In this document: in pieces, positions 30,426 through 41,208 of the stretch | Position numbering within the stretch: the stretch's first letter is position 1 | Layout of the letters: each line of letters starts with the position of its first letter | Assembly (NCBI GenBank): GCA_037178625.1 | Contig: CM074137.1 | Location: 1,674,001 to 1,738,000, forward strand | From: Skeletonema tropicum | Taxonomy: Eukaryota; Bacillariophyta; Thalassiosirophyceae; Thalassiosirales; Thalassiosiraceae | Direction of reading: 5' to 3' | Length of the DNA: 64,000 nt | Program-made: the position numbers and the translations under genes | Notes under the pieces: model-generated | Told to the model about the DNA's origin: nothing | The model's database searches: none | What the model saw: only the letters and a program-made list of their open reading frames with translations

Positions 30426-32366
30426 TTATCCAAGCTCCTCCATGATTTGTTCATCAAACTCTTCTTGTGAAAATTCGTGCATCCTTCCTCTGACCCCAAC
30501 ATCGTGGTGCCTCGATGAGGAATCTTTGCGCAACTTTTGGTGACTTGGTGTTGATACATTATCGCTTGATGACGTTTCGTCTAATGTTGTCTTACTTTTC
30601 TCATTTGAAGTTGGCATGGAATGTATTTGTGTTTCACTCACTTTATCTTCTCCACTTTCACAACTTTGCAGCTGAGACTCGAGTGCTAATACTTCTCCCA
30701 TCAATACTTCTACTTGATGATGTGCCTTCCACAACTTCTTCTCGGCGTCCATTGCTTGAATTTTCAACTCCTCGCTCTTTTCTTTGACCTCCTCGAACGT
30801 TGTGCAGGGTGGGATGAGCGGATGCAAGAATGCATAGTTGGCTACGATTACGTCAGCGCACTCACTGGAGTAGTAAAATGTTACCTCCTGCCCAGCCTTG
30901 AATGGGCATGTTGCTATGAGTTCAAACACGTGTTCATCGGGATTATACGAGCCCGTAAGACAGGGTGGTCCAAAATTGATCATGTCCGCAAGAGGTGCAA
31001 GAAAGGAGTGCTTGAAAAACCCAGATGGTGCTATCATATCGTCATCACCATCATCAGCTGAAATGCCTTTTTCATTATCTTCAACCACCTTTTCTTCATT
31101 CATTGCGAGATCTACCCAACTATCTGTAGGTTGATTCGCTGGAGGAACCACTTCTAATACAGAAGAGTCCGACTGGGTTGTTTCGATAATGTGCTGTGGG
31201 GTGGTTTGCCCTACTTTGCGATCCGATGCCCGCTCCAATTGAACTTTTCTGTCATCGAGATCTTGAATGGGGAGATAATGATGTCTCGAAATGACTAGTG
31301 CAAATGCCCATTGAAAATTCTTGTACGAGTACATCCACCCTTCCAAATCTCCATTCAGAGGAGCAAACAAATCCGAGTGTTCGGTAACAAGTTTGCCCAT
31401 GATTCTATCATACATCTCTCGCAAATCCTTTTGGATCCCACGCGCAAGTTTCTTCACCCCTTCTCCAATTTTATCGGAATTATCTCGCAACTTTTCATTA
31501 CTCCACAGAAATGGAAAGTCGGTGGGCGTACCCGAAAGCACTTCAATATAATGTGACAATGGTGACTCCATACCAAGCGACCGATGATACAGTATTGCAA
31601 TCACTAATAGTGGAACTTCATACTCTAATGTGTCAGTCCATCCGTATTGCTCTCTAGCTTTGGGGCCAAGTATACGCGATAGGACAGGATCATGATCTAT
31701 TGTTGAGGGTACTGAAAGGAGAGAGTAGAGTGGTATGGAGATAACTATGTCTCCGACTGAAACGTCATGCTTTGCTACTAGACCTCGAACCATTTTTGTT
31801 GGTAGTTCAGATTGTGTTTGTGATTTTGCGCTGCCTTTTTCATTCAAGTGTTCATCTAAAGATCCAGAATTCATTGAATACTCTTGTAGCCACTGAAACT
31901 GATTCGGATCAGCATATAATGCTTCGTTTTCATTCTCTTGCCAGAGTATTTGTAAATGATCTACATATTCAATTTCTTTAATTTCAACCACTGATCGTAT
32001 ACCCAGCACAGCCTCGCACCAGTGCATGTATGCATCGTATTCCGATTTGGCTGTGTGTAGCGATATATGTTTCATTTGTTGTTTCTCGTGTAACTGAATT
32101 TGTTGCTCGCCATTCTGTTGTTCTTGTGGTTCTTGTGTTTTTTGCGGTGGTGTCTGTCGTTTCGTCGGTCGATTCTTCTGCCTTTGTGGCCTAGATGACG
32201 AATCTGTACCATCTTTTGATGCCGAAGATGGAGATACAGGTGCATCTACTGCCTCTGCAAAATAATGATATTGTGATGATGATAATTGATTGCGCGTATG
32301 TTTCACAAATGAAGCAGCCCCAAGCGCAACGACGAAGAATTTGACGCTGATAATTTGTGTAGGCAT
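30426..32366 (-). CDS. SET-domain protein (SETD/Rubisco-LSMT-like lysine methyltransferase)
   Basis: 646 residues. A short hydrophobic N terminus (IISVKFFVVALGAASF) may be a signal anchor, followed by a Gln/Pro/Lys-rich linker. The SET part runs from about residue 185 (VRGLVAKHDVSVGDIVISIP) through GMESPLSHYIEVL, FPFLW and YKNFQWAFALVISRHHYLP to LAPLADMINFGP, followed by FKAGQEVTFYYSSECADVIV. These are the features of the large split-SET family of Rubisco LSMT and SETD3/SETD6. A low-complexity insert separates SET-I from the DMINF motif. The substrate is unknown. Confidence 0.85.
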   Translation of the reverse strand: MPTQIISVKFFVVALGAASFVKHTRNQLSSSQYHYFAEAVDAPVSPSSASKDGTDSSSRPQRQKNRPTKRQTPPQKTQEPQEQQNGEQQIQLHEKQQMKHISLHTAKSEYDAYMHWCEAVLGIRSVVEIKEIEYVDHLQILWQENENEALYADPNQFQWLQEYSMNSGSLDEHLNEKGSAKSQTQSELPTKMVRGLVAKHDVSVGDIVISIPLYSLLSVPSTIDHDPVLSRILGPKAREQYGWTDTLEYEVPLLVIAILYHRSLGMESPLSHYIEVLSGTPTDFPFLWSNEKLRDNSDKIGEGVKKLARGIQKDLREMYDRIMGKLVTEHSDLFAPLNGDLEGWMYSYKNFQWAFALVISRHHYLPIQDLDDRKVQLERASDRKVGQTTPQHIIETTQSDSSVLEVVPPANQPTDSWVDLAMNEEKVVEDNEKGISADDGDDDMIAPSGFFKHSFLAPLADMINFGPPCLTGSYNPDEHVFELIATCPFKAGQEVTFYYSSECADVIVANYAFLHPLIPPCTTFEEVKEKSEELKIQAMDAEKKLWKAHHQVEVLMGEVLALESQLQSCESGEDKVSETQIHSMPTSNEKSKTTLDETSSSDNVSTPSHQKLRKDSSSRHHDVGVRGRMHEFSQEEFDEQIMEELG

Positions 32367-32549
32367 TTCGACGGTAAGTAGGATGCAACCGTTAACTAGT
32401 CGCTGTTAATCGACAGAGATTAATTTGGTTGCACGTCCAACAGTCTCTATTGTACTCTCTAGAGTGATACAGGGATCTTTTAGTGCCCGCCTATCTCCGT
32501 CTACTTACTCTACAGCACACACAGACACAGAGACAGCTACACATGGAAG

Positions 32550-33055
32550 TAGCGTAATGGAATTTCAAAAGGGTGAAATTTCACTACTGCAACTTTCGTG
32601 AAATTTACAGGGTGAAAGTTGCACCAATTTTGGCCAACAATGAAATTTCACAAAAATTCTGGCGCGAACGGATGGTACTGAACCAACACGTAGCACAAAA
32701 ATAACCTAAGACCCTTCATTCCACCAACCACCAAACCCCAAAGAACACCACGCACCATCCAGATGATGAGTTTGTCAACTCAGCGGAGAGTAACTCTTCA
32801 CCAAAATGCTGGCGACTAACAATGCAGTATTACTAAGGAAAACCTCCGTCATATCATGGATGCGAAGAAGATGCTTGGAAAGAAGCTTGCTGACAGTCTC
32901 TCTTAGAGTGATGTGTTGACTGCAGAGTGCAAAGTATTACGACTATCTCAGGATAAGCTAGAGTGAAATTTAATCCCTTGAAATTTCTGAAATTTCTGAA
33001 ATTTCAACCTGCAATTTTCAACCCCCTCCAAAAATGGTGAAATTCCATTACGCTA
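32550..33055. mobile_element. hAT-type MITE, 506 bp, with 8-bp target site duplication
   Basis: The termini are an 18-bp perfect inverted repeat starting TAGCGTAATGGAATTTCA. The element is flanked on both sides by the direct 8-bp repeat CATGGAAG (32542-32549 and 33056-33063). An 8-bp duplication and a TIR matching YARNG are the established hallmarks of hAT transposons. TGAAATTT words recur inside both ends. No transposase is encoded, so it must have been mobilised in trans. Confidence 0.9.
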
Positions 33056-33063
33056 CATGGAAG

Positions 33064-34952
33064 ATATTCTGATTTTCATTTTTTCAATAAAAATGAAAAT
33101 GTTCGGATTCTGATTCTGTCACTTGACGTATAGATTGGATATTCCAGTAAATTGTTGGTATAAAGTTTTCTCTTCTTATTATGACTATAATGAATACGAG
33201 TAGAAAAACATTTTATTTGATGTTTACAATTTGAAATAGGAGTACTTCTAAGTTATTTTGTTGTGTAAAAGTACTCCAACACGGAATAACGGAACTTTTT
33301 TAGGGCTAACCCTATATTATCCCTAGCTGGGGGGATACACCAATCACGCTGATTCACAGCGCGATTTTAAGTGAAAGTGGTGGTACGTTAAAGTTGGATG
33401 GTAATATTGCTTATCTACATACCTACACACCCACCGCACAAAAAAAAACACCTCCATGGTGATTATTCGGCGTACTCTAGTACCTTAGGAAGTGCTTATC
33501 ATCATGGAACTACCGGCCTTATTGTCTTCATAAACATCATAGCAAGCGATTTAGGCCATTAGTTCCGTGATTATAAGCAATATTGAGAGAGCTAGAGCGC
33601 ATTTTCAGCACACAGGTGACGACGCCGAATTCCTGCACCATGTCGGTCCTTGAAAGGGTTTTCGAGGATGTCTACAGCAATGACACTTGGCTGATCGATA
33701 CAATATATTTATTTGAATGTACCGACCAAGTATCATTGCCACAGCCACCCCCAAAGTCTCTCAAAGCACTGCCTTACGGTCAAAAATCGACGCATCATCA
33801 CAACATTTGACCCCCTATCCGAACGGCCTCTCGTCGTAATTATTAATGTTCTGACCAAATAATCTTGTTATTGCATATTAATAGAAGCGATTTAATCTAT
33901 CAAACTTAATTAGGGACTTGGCATTAGCTGAGATATAGGCTACGGCTCTACGCTGTCGGATGCCATGGTCATGATGGTTTTTTGATGTACGGTAGCTTGT
34001 GTAAGGGTACGGTAGCTAACTTAAGGTAAGAAATAACGCACATAGAAGCTTAAATAAAATCGCGATTTACTAGCGCGGTGAATCAGCGTGCAATCAGTAT
34101 GGTACTAATTCCCTAAATGGCGAGGAGTACTGCCTACTTATCTAGCTAATCGTACTATCATTGTTGGGTGCTGGACGGTACCGTTCGCGATGGTCTTTCT
34201 GGTACTTACTGGTACCCAGGTGAGCTTTGGAAATAGGGGGCTAGCCTACCCCTTATCGGGGGATTTCACACTAGATTCCCCCCGGCGAGAAGAGGGGGAG
34301 GATATGTACAATAGTTACTCCTAATTAGCGAAACTCCCGTGATTTTCGTCTAAAGCTAGAGCCAAATGTTAGCTAAAGCGGACCATTTCACCACCATTTA
34401 GACGATTTTCCACAGATCAGAACCCTCAATATCGGGGGGCTCCCCCTTCCCCTATTTCCAGAAGCCTACCCACAGGTAAAATGCTATACCGAACGACAGA
34501 GAGGACGGCCTCCGTCCGGTCTGTCTCCGGATGTTCCTCGCTCGATTTGTCTTCGCTGACAATTCGCACAGGTAAAATGCATTGCATGCACAGCAGCCAT
34601 CCTTCATTCAGGCGCCCTCTGGTATTATCCACTATCCTCCACTTGCCTTGGTTGGCTTTTACGTCATTATGGGGACCCACTTTCTTCTCGCCAGATAGCA
34701 ATTGTCCTCAACGTCCATCGAGGTACTTAAATTGAGCGGTTGGCAACGGTGGAGACTTGCCCGAAAACTTCCACTACAAACGTCTTTAAAAAAGTGACTC
34801 ACTTTCCGTAGGATAGTGGGTCTTTACCTCGCAGTCCAGTTCATTATCAGGAGAGCATTGTGGTGCTTGCGCTGACGCGAAACCTTTTGCTACTAGTGGT
34901 CGCCGGGGGGGGCGAGGGTTGCGGAAACAAAAAAACATAATACACATCATTC
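33064..34952. other. Gene-poor interval with a possible second inverted-repeat element
   Basis: No supported gene. CACGCTGATTCAC (33345-33357) pairs with GTGAATCAGCGTG (34078-34090), and the adjacent GCGCGATTTTAA and AAAATCGCG words also pair with small gaps, so a degenerate MITE of about 0.75 kb may lie here. C/G-rich tracts occur near 34225-34300. Termini and target duplication cannot be defined. Confidence 0.4.
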
Positions 34953-36335
34953 ATGACTATGGCCTACAGCAACACCTCCCACACCACCCAGCGAGAAAGC
35001 ATCGCCATCGATGCTGACTACTATGAACTCCCCGAGGTCCTCCGCTTCAACAAATATGGCGGTGTACTCTCCGCTCAAGAACGTGATCGCGTCGCCAAGT
35101 CAAAGGGACTGTGTAACAAATGCGGCAAGGTGACACATAAGGTCACAGTGTTACGATCGATACCATTAGATAACGGATGATGTTAAAAATGGCATTTGTC
35201 TGATATGTCATCCAGAAGAACAGAGCTCCCAAAGAGATCGTCTTGGCTCATTGCGGGGTGCGGGGGATACTAAGGCTGCTAAATTGTTGGGTGAAGTAAC
35301 TCTTCCTCCCCTTACCAAGCCCGGCAAGAAGAAACGAGGATCGGGAGGCCGTAAGGCTAGATTCGTGGAGTTCAAAAGAAATTTTCGAGCCATTCGGAAT
35401 CTTCTGTGACATCGTCTGAGCGAAGCCAAACAAGAAGATCATCAAAACATAAACCAGCATTCTTTCGCCCTTCGTTCGAACATACGCCTGAAAGAAGAAC
35501 ATCCAACCCATCAGGGGCGACGGCGTTTGATCACGGGGGTGTCGTCCCTTCGAATGAGTCCATTAGCATGGATCCACTACGGCAGAGCTATAAACGCGGC
35601 GAACTATTCAAATCAGGTGGGGAGCGACACATGAACTCATTACGTGTAGTGCATCATGATTTTTCAGCACCCAAAAACAATGAAGATGCCTGGGACATTG
35701 TGAAGGAAATGAGAGGAAATCCTTTTGATATTGAATTATTAATACGAAAATGTCACGAATTGCGATCTATAGGGTCCAACTCAGCAGGTGCACTGTATGA
35801 AATAATAGAGGTCATGCGTCGACATCCTGGAGAACGTAATTTGCAATTTGCCGCCATTGGTGCACTGTGGAGTGTAAGTGCCGATGGGGATGATGACGCC
35901 AAAGCGGAAGCGATTGATGCAGGTGCTGCTGAAGTGATCATTAATTCAATTACATACTTTACCGGCGATGTCAATTTAGTCTGCTGGGGGATTGGAGCAC
36001 TGAGTAGCTTTGCAGAAGGGATCACTGGGCGAGGTAGTCTGATTCATAGTGGGGTCATTGACACATTAGCGAGTGTGTTAGAGAAATATTACAAAGCAGA
36101 ATCTAAGGTGGCATGTGCGATTTGCTATTGGGTCTTTAGATGCTTGCTGTTGATGGTCATTTCGTATGATGATAATTTATGTGAGAGTTTTCTACAATAG
36201 CGTGACAATTCATGACGTTGAGAATGATAGGGATGAGTTGGCAGTGTTCATTGACAGGACTTTGTCTAAGCACAATATTGTCCACTTGGTTGTGGCTGCG
36301 ATGGCTTCGAGTTCGATGGATGCACAGACCCTATC
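34953..36335 (+). pseudogene. Armadillo-repeat protein gene with frame breaks, truncated by the assembly gap
   Basis: The ATG at 34953 starts a protein with YYELPEVLRFNKYGGVLSAQ, then a zinc-finger-like CNKCGKVTHK continued in another frame by ICLICHPEE. Frame changes are needed near 35175, near 35390 and near 36150. The longest piece (to about 36150) contains two or three armadillo/HEAT-like units: ERNLQFAAIGALWSVSADGD, INSITYFTGDVNLVCWGIGA and GVIDTLASVLEKYYKAESKV. The gene then runs into N at 36336. Either the gene has decayed or base quality beside the gap is poor. The Cys finger plus repeat architecture resembles proteins common in diatoms; no function can be assigned. Confidence 0.6.
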
Positions 36336-36835
36336 NNNNNNNNNNNNNNNNNNNNNNNNNNNNNNNNNNNNNNNNNNNNNNNNNNNNNNNNNNNNNNNNN
36401 NNNNNNNNNNNNNNNNNNNNNNNNNNNNNNNNNNNNNNNNNNNNNNNNNNNNNNNNNNNNNNNNNNNNNNNNNNNNNNNNNNNNNNNNNNNNNNNNNNNN
36501 NNNNNNNNNNNNNNNNNNNNNNNNNNNNNNNNNNNNNNNNNNNNNNNNNNNNNNNNNNNNNNNNNNNNNNNNNNNNNNNNNNNNNNNNNNNNNNNNNNNN
36601 NNNNNNNNNNNNNNNNNNNNNNNNNNNNNNNNNNNNNNNNNNNNNNNNNNNNNNNNNNNNNNNNNNNNNNNNNNNNNNNNNNNNNNNNNNNNNNNNNNNN
36701 NNNNNNNNNNNNNNNNNNNNNNNNNNNNNNNNNNNNNNNNNNNNNNNNNNNNNNNNNNNNNNNNNNNNNNNNNNNNNNNNNNNNNNNNNNNNNNNNNNNN
36801 NNNNNNNNNNNNNNNNNNNNNNNNNNNNNNNNNNN
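36336..36835. other. Assembly gap (500 N)
   Basis: Exactly 500 unknown bases, a conventional scaffold gap size, so the true length is unknown. It separates the armadillo gene from the Helitron helicase 3' end and hides that end of the element. Confidence 0.99.
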
Positions 36836-39448
36836 AAGTATTTCACCCAATTTGCTCGCTTCTTGTACGATTCGCAGAACTGGCCATTTTGCTTTCTCTT
36901 GCAATTTTTTAATCGGTTCGTTGAAATGTTGCTTCCGGTCCAGTATATGGCACTGTCCGACGGGTATGCTTGATCTTTGGAGCCAAGTGTTTTGCCTCTG
37001 CTGGTAGCCACGTACATTGTTCCAAGAAACTTGCTAATCTCCCACAACTCATCTGCTGGATCTATTATCATGCGGTTCCAGCGGTCTCCTTTGTCGAATC
37101 CAGCTTCGAGTCCTTGACAGCGGTGGATGGTGATGGCGTAGGCAATTTGCAATGGCATGAATAATGCGGTGCAGCATCCCTCTGTTGCAAATCTGCTCGT
37201 AGGGTGGGATTGGCACGTGCTGTGCGCAATAAGTTGGGGTAGGATGCATTTGTATCAGTATGAAATGAGTTAGTAGTGTTTTCGCAGAGAGTGGCAATTG
37301 TCTTGTGTCTTTCGTGTGTCAACTTTTACTCACCGTTGGGTTTGTTCTTGTCCCATGGGTCCTCGCCTGGTGGTGGTTTGTATGTAGGGAAATCCACAAC
37401 AATGTACTTCGGTAGGCTAACCTCACCTTTACCGTTTGGTCCAACGGAGCGATCCTTATCGTAAACGATCTCGACAACTACCCCAATAGCTGAGACGTAC
37501 AATCCTGAGTTGGGATCGATGTTGGCTGACTCCAAGCAAACATGTGCACCTACGCACACATCAAAGGTGTAGAATAGCCTCCTGCCGTAAAAGTGCGACT
37601 GGTATGCTGTGTTATTGCCCGCCATCCTGCTGCTGAATTGACACCTGAGCCTAGCTATTGGTACTTTCAGTCGTTCGTGTGTTTTGATCAGCATGTCTAC
37701 ATTTTTCTGGGACATATCGTCCCGTTTTCGCGTATACCCACAACGTCTTTGGGTCATTTTCTACCTCTTCCCTCAGTTTTGGATGATATTTTCCGAGTTC
37801 GTCTATGTGTAGTTTGATCAGGCGCTTTGCATCCTCATCAGTCTGGTTCCCCACTCTCATCCTGTTCATGAGATCGCTATCCTCCTTGTCTTTTGCTCTA
37901 AAATTCTTCGTCAACATGAAGACCACATCCGTCATCATCTCAGTCAAGATTTTGCTACCCTCGTAATCGCATATTTGATTGTTTTTACTCTTTCCTGTCA
38001 TTGTTTTTGGCCTATCGTTGTTGTGGTATTCGTGGTAGCCGTTTATTGCTCCCCCCTTGTTGGACGGTGGCAGCTGGTAGTCGTCACCGAAGAACAACAC
38101 AACCGGGACACCGCCCCACCTCTCCCGTTTATTGTGCCCATTAAATGCGCAATCTCTCACATGCTCCTCTGCACCGAATGTTACGTGTGAGCCCAACATG
38201 CTTCTTTCATCGACCATCAGTACGAGCAGCTCTTTCAGTTTATTGCACATTTCTTCTCTTCTTTTTGCGTCCAATGATTTGTAAGGTACCTGTACGTTAA
38301 TTCCCAGAAGTGAGTGCAGCGTGCACCCTTTGACGTTGTACGCTGCGCTGCCTGAAGGAGCAGCAACCTGGACTGTCTTGTTCGAATCGGTCAGCTTCCT
38401 GATGATGGAAATGATGGTGTTAATTACCAGCGATTTCCCGCACCCACCCATTCCTGTAATTGTTGCTCGTAGCGGCTTGTAATCCTCGTCATTATCAAGG
38501 AATTTCACCACAGTATCGACAGTGGCGAGTACGATCATCGCCTGTTCCTCGGACAGTTCCTCGATGTTGTAACTTGATCCGTCAGATTTCGTGGGTATTG
38601 TTGCGCCTGAATGATCGTCCATCATGGCTCTGGCACGTTGCTCTCTGAGTTTGACTGTGTACTCCTCCCCTGGTATTGTTACGTCTCTTTCTCCATCAAA
38701 CGAGCTCTTCGACCAATCGTGATTCAATCCTACGTCGATTTTCTTGCCCCCCAAAAGTAACTCATCCACTTTCCTATCAGAGAGTTGGGTCGAGTGCAAA
38801 TGATTCAGGTGTTGATCTACCTCGTCATCGTCGAGCTCGTCAATGTTGACATCTGCTTGAATTGTCCCTTTTCTTGCCACACATTCGATCCTTTTTTCTT
38901 GCGCGTATCTAACAGCTCTCTGGTATTCGGTCCAAACACTTGTAGGGACCTGTCTTTTCTGCAGCATCAACTTGAATGTATTGATTGTTCTCTGTCTGTC
39001 GCGTAAATTAAGTGGTTTGTCGAAGCTCCATGGCTTGTGAAGTAACAACATTCCTCTTGCATAATCGTAGTCCACCGGGTAACGTGGTCTGCAATTGAGT
39101 CCTTTGGCGATGAGTATCCTGTTCATGCGTCTATTGCTGTCAGGGTCTATCATGAACTTTTTCCTACACCACTCCTTGTAAAAGTACTGATCCAAGGTCA
39201 GTTTGCTGTACTTTTCCTCCCTGCTTGCATAGCTATAGACCAAGTCGTTTGGCTTAGGGTCGGATGATTTTCGTAGCTTCAGACAATTCTGAACCGACAC
39301 GTAAGTGATCACATCTGAACAGAGTGTTAAACTCAGCCTATCAATCTCGTGCACCGCCTCTTGTATGCTGATGAGCCTTTTGCTTGTCATCCAGTTCAGT
39401 GACATTTTCACCAATGTTTGGACACCACTTATATCCTCGGAGCTTTTG
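36836..39448 (-). other. Pif1-type helicase domain of the Helitron protein
   Basis: Motif I is ITGMGGCGKSLVINTI, Ia is VAAPSGSAAYNVKGCTLHSL, motif II is LLVLMVDERSMLGS, motif III is VVLFFGDDYQLPP and motif IV is FMLTKNFRAKD. After a frame break near 37725 come GAHVCLESANIDPNSGLYVS and PKYIVVDFPTYKPPPG. A donor at about 37336 ends that exon. The C-terminal motifs (LQIAYAITIHRCQGLEAG, FLGTMYVATSRGKTLG) occur at 36990-37150 after further frame changes. The gene enters the gap at 36835. Confidence 0.9.
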
Positions 39449-39523
39449 CTGGAGGTGAGAATTAATAGTGGCGGTAGGTTGTGTTAGCAGTGGGGTTAAC
39501 AGTGTTCGATTGTTTCAATTTGC

Positions 39524-39549
39524 AAAATTGTGCACTGCACAGTTTTACC
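39524..39549. repeat. Palindromic unit P1 (Helitron intron)
   Basis: AAAATTGTGCACTGCACAGT followed by TTTACC, an imperfect palindrome with half-site GGTAAAATTGTGCA. It lies in the intron at 39449-39706. Confidence 0.85.
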
Positions 39550-39606
39550 AAAGTCGATGGCGGAATACAGTGAGGTTACCCAGCGTAAGATTTTGTTTCA
39601 ATTTGC

Positions 39607-39632
39607 AAAATTGTGCACCGCACAGTTTTACC
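39607..39632. repeat. Palindromic unit P2 (same intron, tandem with P1)
   Basis: AAAATTGTGCACCGCACAGT followed by TTTACC. P1 and P2 belong to a local duplication of about 83 bp; both are followed by a GATGGCGGAATACA sequence. Confidence 0.85.
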
Positions 39633-39706
39633 AAAGAAGATGGCGGAATACACAACTGCACTGAATTCAGTGTGAGAGACAACTTTCATCTTCAGAGCAC
39701 ACTTAC

Positions 39707-41140
39707 CTTTGCACAATGTTCTGCACTGCTTCTTTCTCCTTCTTGGACGTGTGGTTCTTCTTGCTGGCGTATGCTACGACATATTTGCAAACGTTCTCAA
39801 TCTCGCTGACATCGGGTTTGTCTGGATGTGACCTATAACCAGTAGCTGGATATCTATGTTTGCCCTCCAGGTTTGCAACAGTGTCCTACTGTGCTGACAT
39901 GACTTTCGCGACTTTGTACGGCGTAGTTGGAAGTGTTCCACTCCCTTTTGATCTGTTACTATCACCGATACTTTGCTGAGTGGTTTCCCATCTGTATCAC
40001 ACTTGCCGTACTCTGTCTCCGTACCGTACCCAAACCTACACTCACGACGTTCGCATTTCGTATTTGTACCAAGGCAATACACATTGCAGTGGTGCACCAT
40101 GCACTCCTGGCACAGCATTCGGGCGTCCTCTCCCTTATGCACGCTTTCGCAGAACCGATGCATTAGCGGATTTGTTGAGTCGGGAGATCTGTCCGACACG
40201 TGGTTCTCATTCACTTCGACGTCGGCTGTCATGTCGAGCACATTTGTCGCGTATGTTTCCAGCACTTTGGCCTTTTCCTCTTCCGTGTCTGCTCGATAGA
40301 AGTCATTCAGATATGCCTTGTCCTTGGAAATGCCCAACAAGTGCAGATGTATCTGACCCCTTCCTGGCGCAAATTCGACTCTTGCCCAGTAATGCTCGAT
40401 ACCAAGCGCGTCCTTCGCAACTGTGTCGAGAAAGACTTTCGACCTCTTCATGAAAAAATCATTGACATACACTGTGAATCTCTTGACTGATTTGGTCATG
40501 GCCTTGAAGTCGTTTTTCTGCAGCAAATTCGACCTGTTTGAGATTTTGTGCAGTTCGCTCAAGGCTGATCATCAGACGACGTAGATCCGGCCACCAGTTT
40601 TCGGCACAAGATAACGTGATGAAATGGGTAGGCGGACCGTGTCCACGTGAAATATGGAAGTCAATCCACGATTCTAGCTCGTCCTGCTTCCCCCTCCAGA
40701 AACTGTCTGATCCACGTATACCCCTAGCGATGTATCGCAACTTGTTAATATAGCTCATATCACCCTGCCTCAACTGCTGCTGCAACTCCTCCACAGTTGG
40801 TGGCATTCTCACACTCGCACCAAGGAAGTTCTTGTCTTTGTAAAAGAAATTGCCCTGGGTATTGTTCGTATGACGCTGCAGCATGTTGAAGACGTACAGG
40901 CAAAACATCTGATCGTTAATGAATCTTCCATCTTGGTACCGTATCAAGTGAGTGGCCCAGCTACGGATATCTTTGACTTTCCCACGTCTGAGATCGTACA
41001 CGTCTCCAATACCGCCAGGGAAGAGCCAAGGGAATGCATTCACGAACACTTGTCCCGTCGAATCAAACTCACTGTTGATGGTTTCGATTGGTTGACATGG
41101 ATTGTCGTTGGCATAATGTTGCAAGTACAAGATAAAGATG
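39707..41140 (-). other. Helitron_like_N and HUH Rep nickase domain
   Basis: Helitron_like_N is shown by FVNAFPWLFPGGIGDVYDLR, HLIRYQDGRFINDQMFCLYV, SYINKLRYIARGIRGSDSFW and LSCAENWWPDLRRLM. The Rep core is shown by RFTVYVNDFFMKRSKVFLDT, then the HUH motif in FAPGRGQIHLHLLGI, and after it QHSRTLLQTWRANIDIQLL. The paired catalytic tyrosines follow in another frame as CKYVVAYASKK. Frame breaks near 40563 and 39843 interrupt the domain. The catalytic residues themselves are all present. Confidence 0.9.
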
Positions 41141-41208
41141 CTGGTTTAGCTAAATCGAGTGGTAATTTGAACACAATCGAATCATTCAATGGCAAAGAAT
41201 ACACTCAC

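Noticed and set aside
36166..37158. Long reading frames spanning the 500 N
   Set aside because: They are open only because unknown bases contain no stops; they do not represent a protein across the gap.
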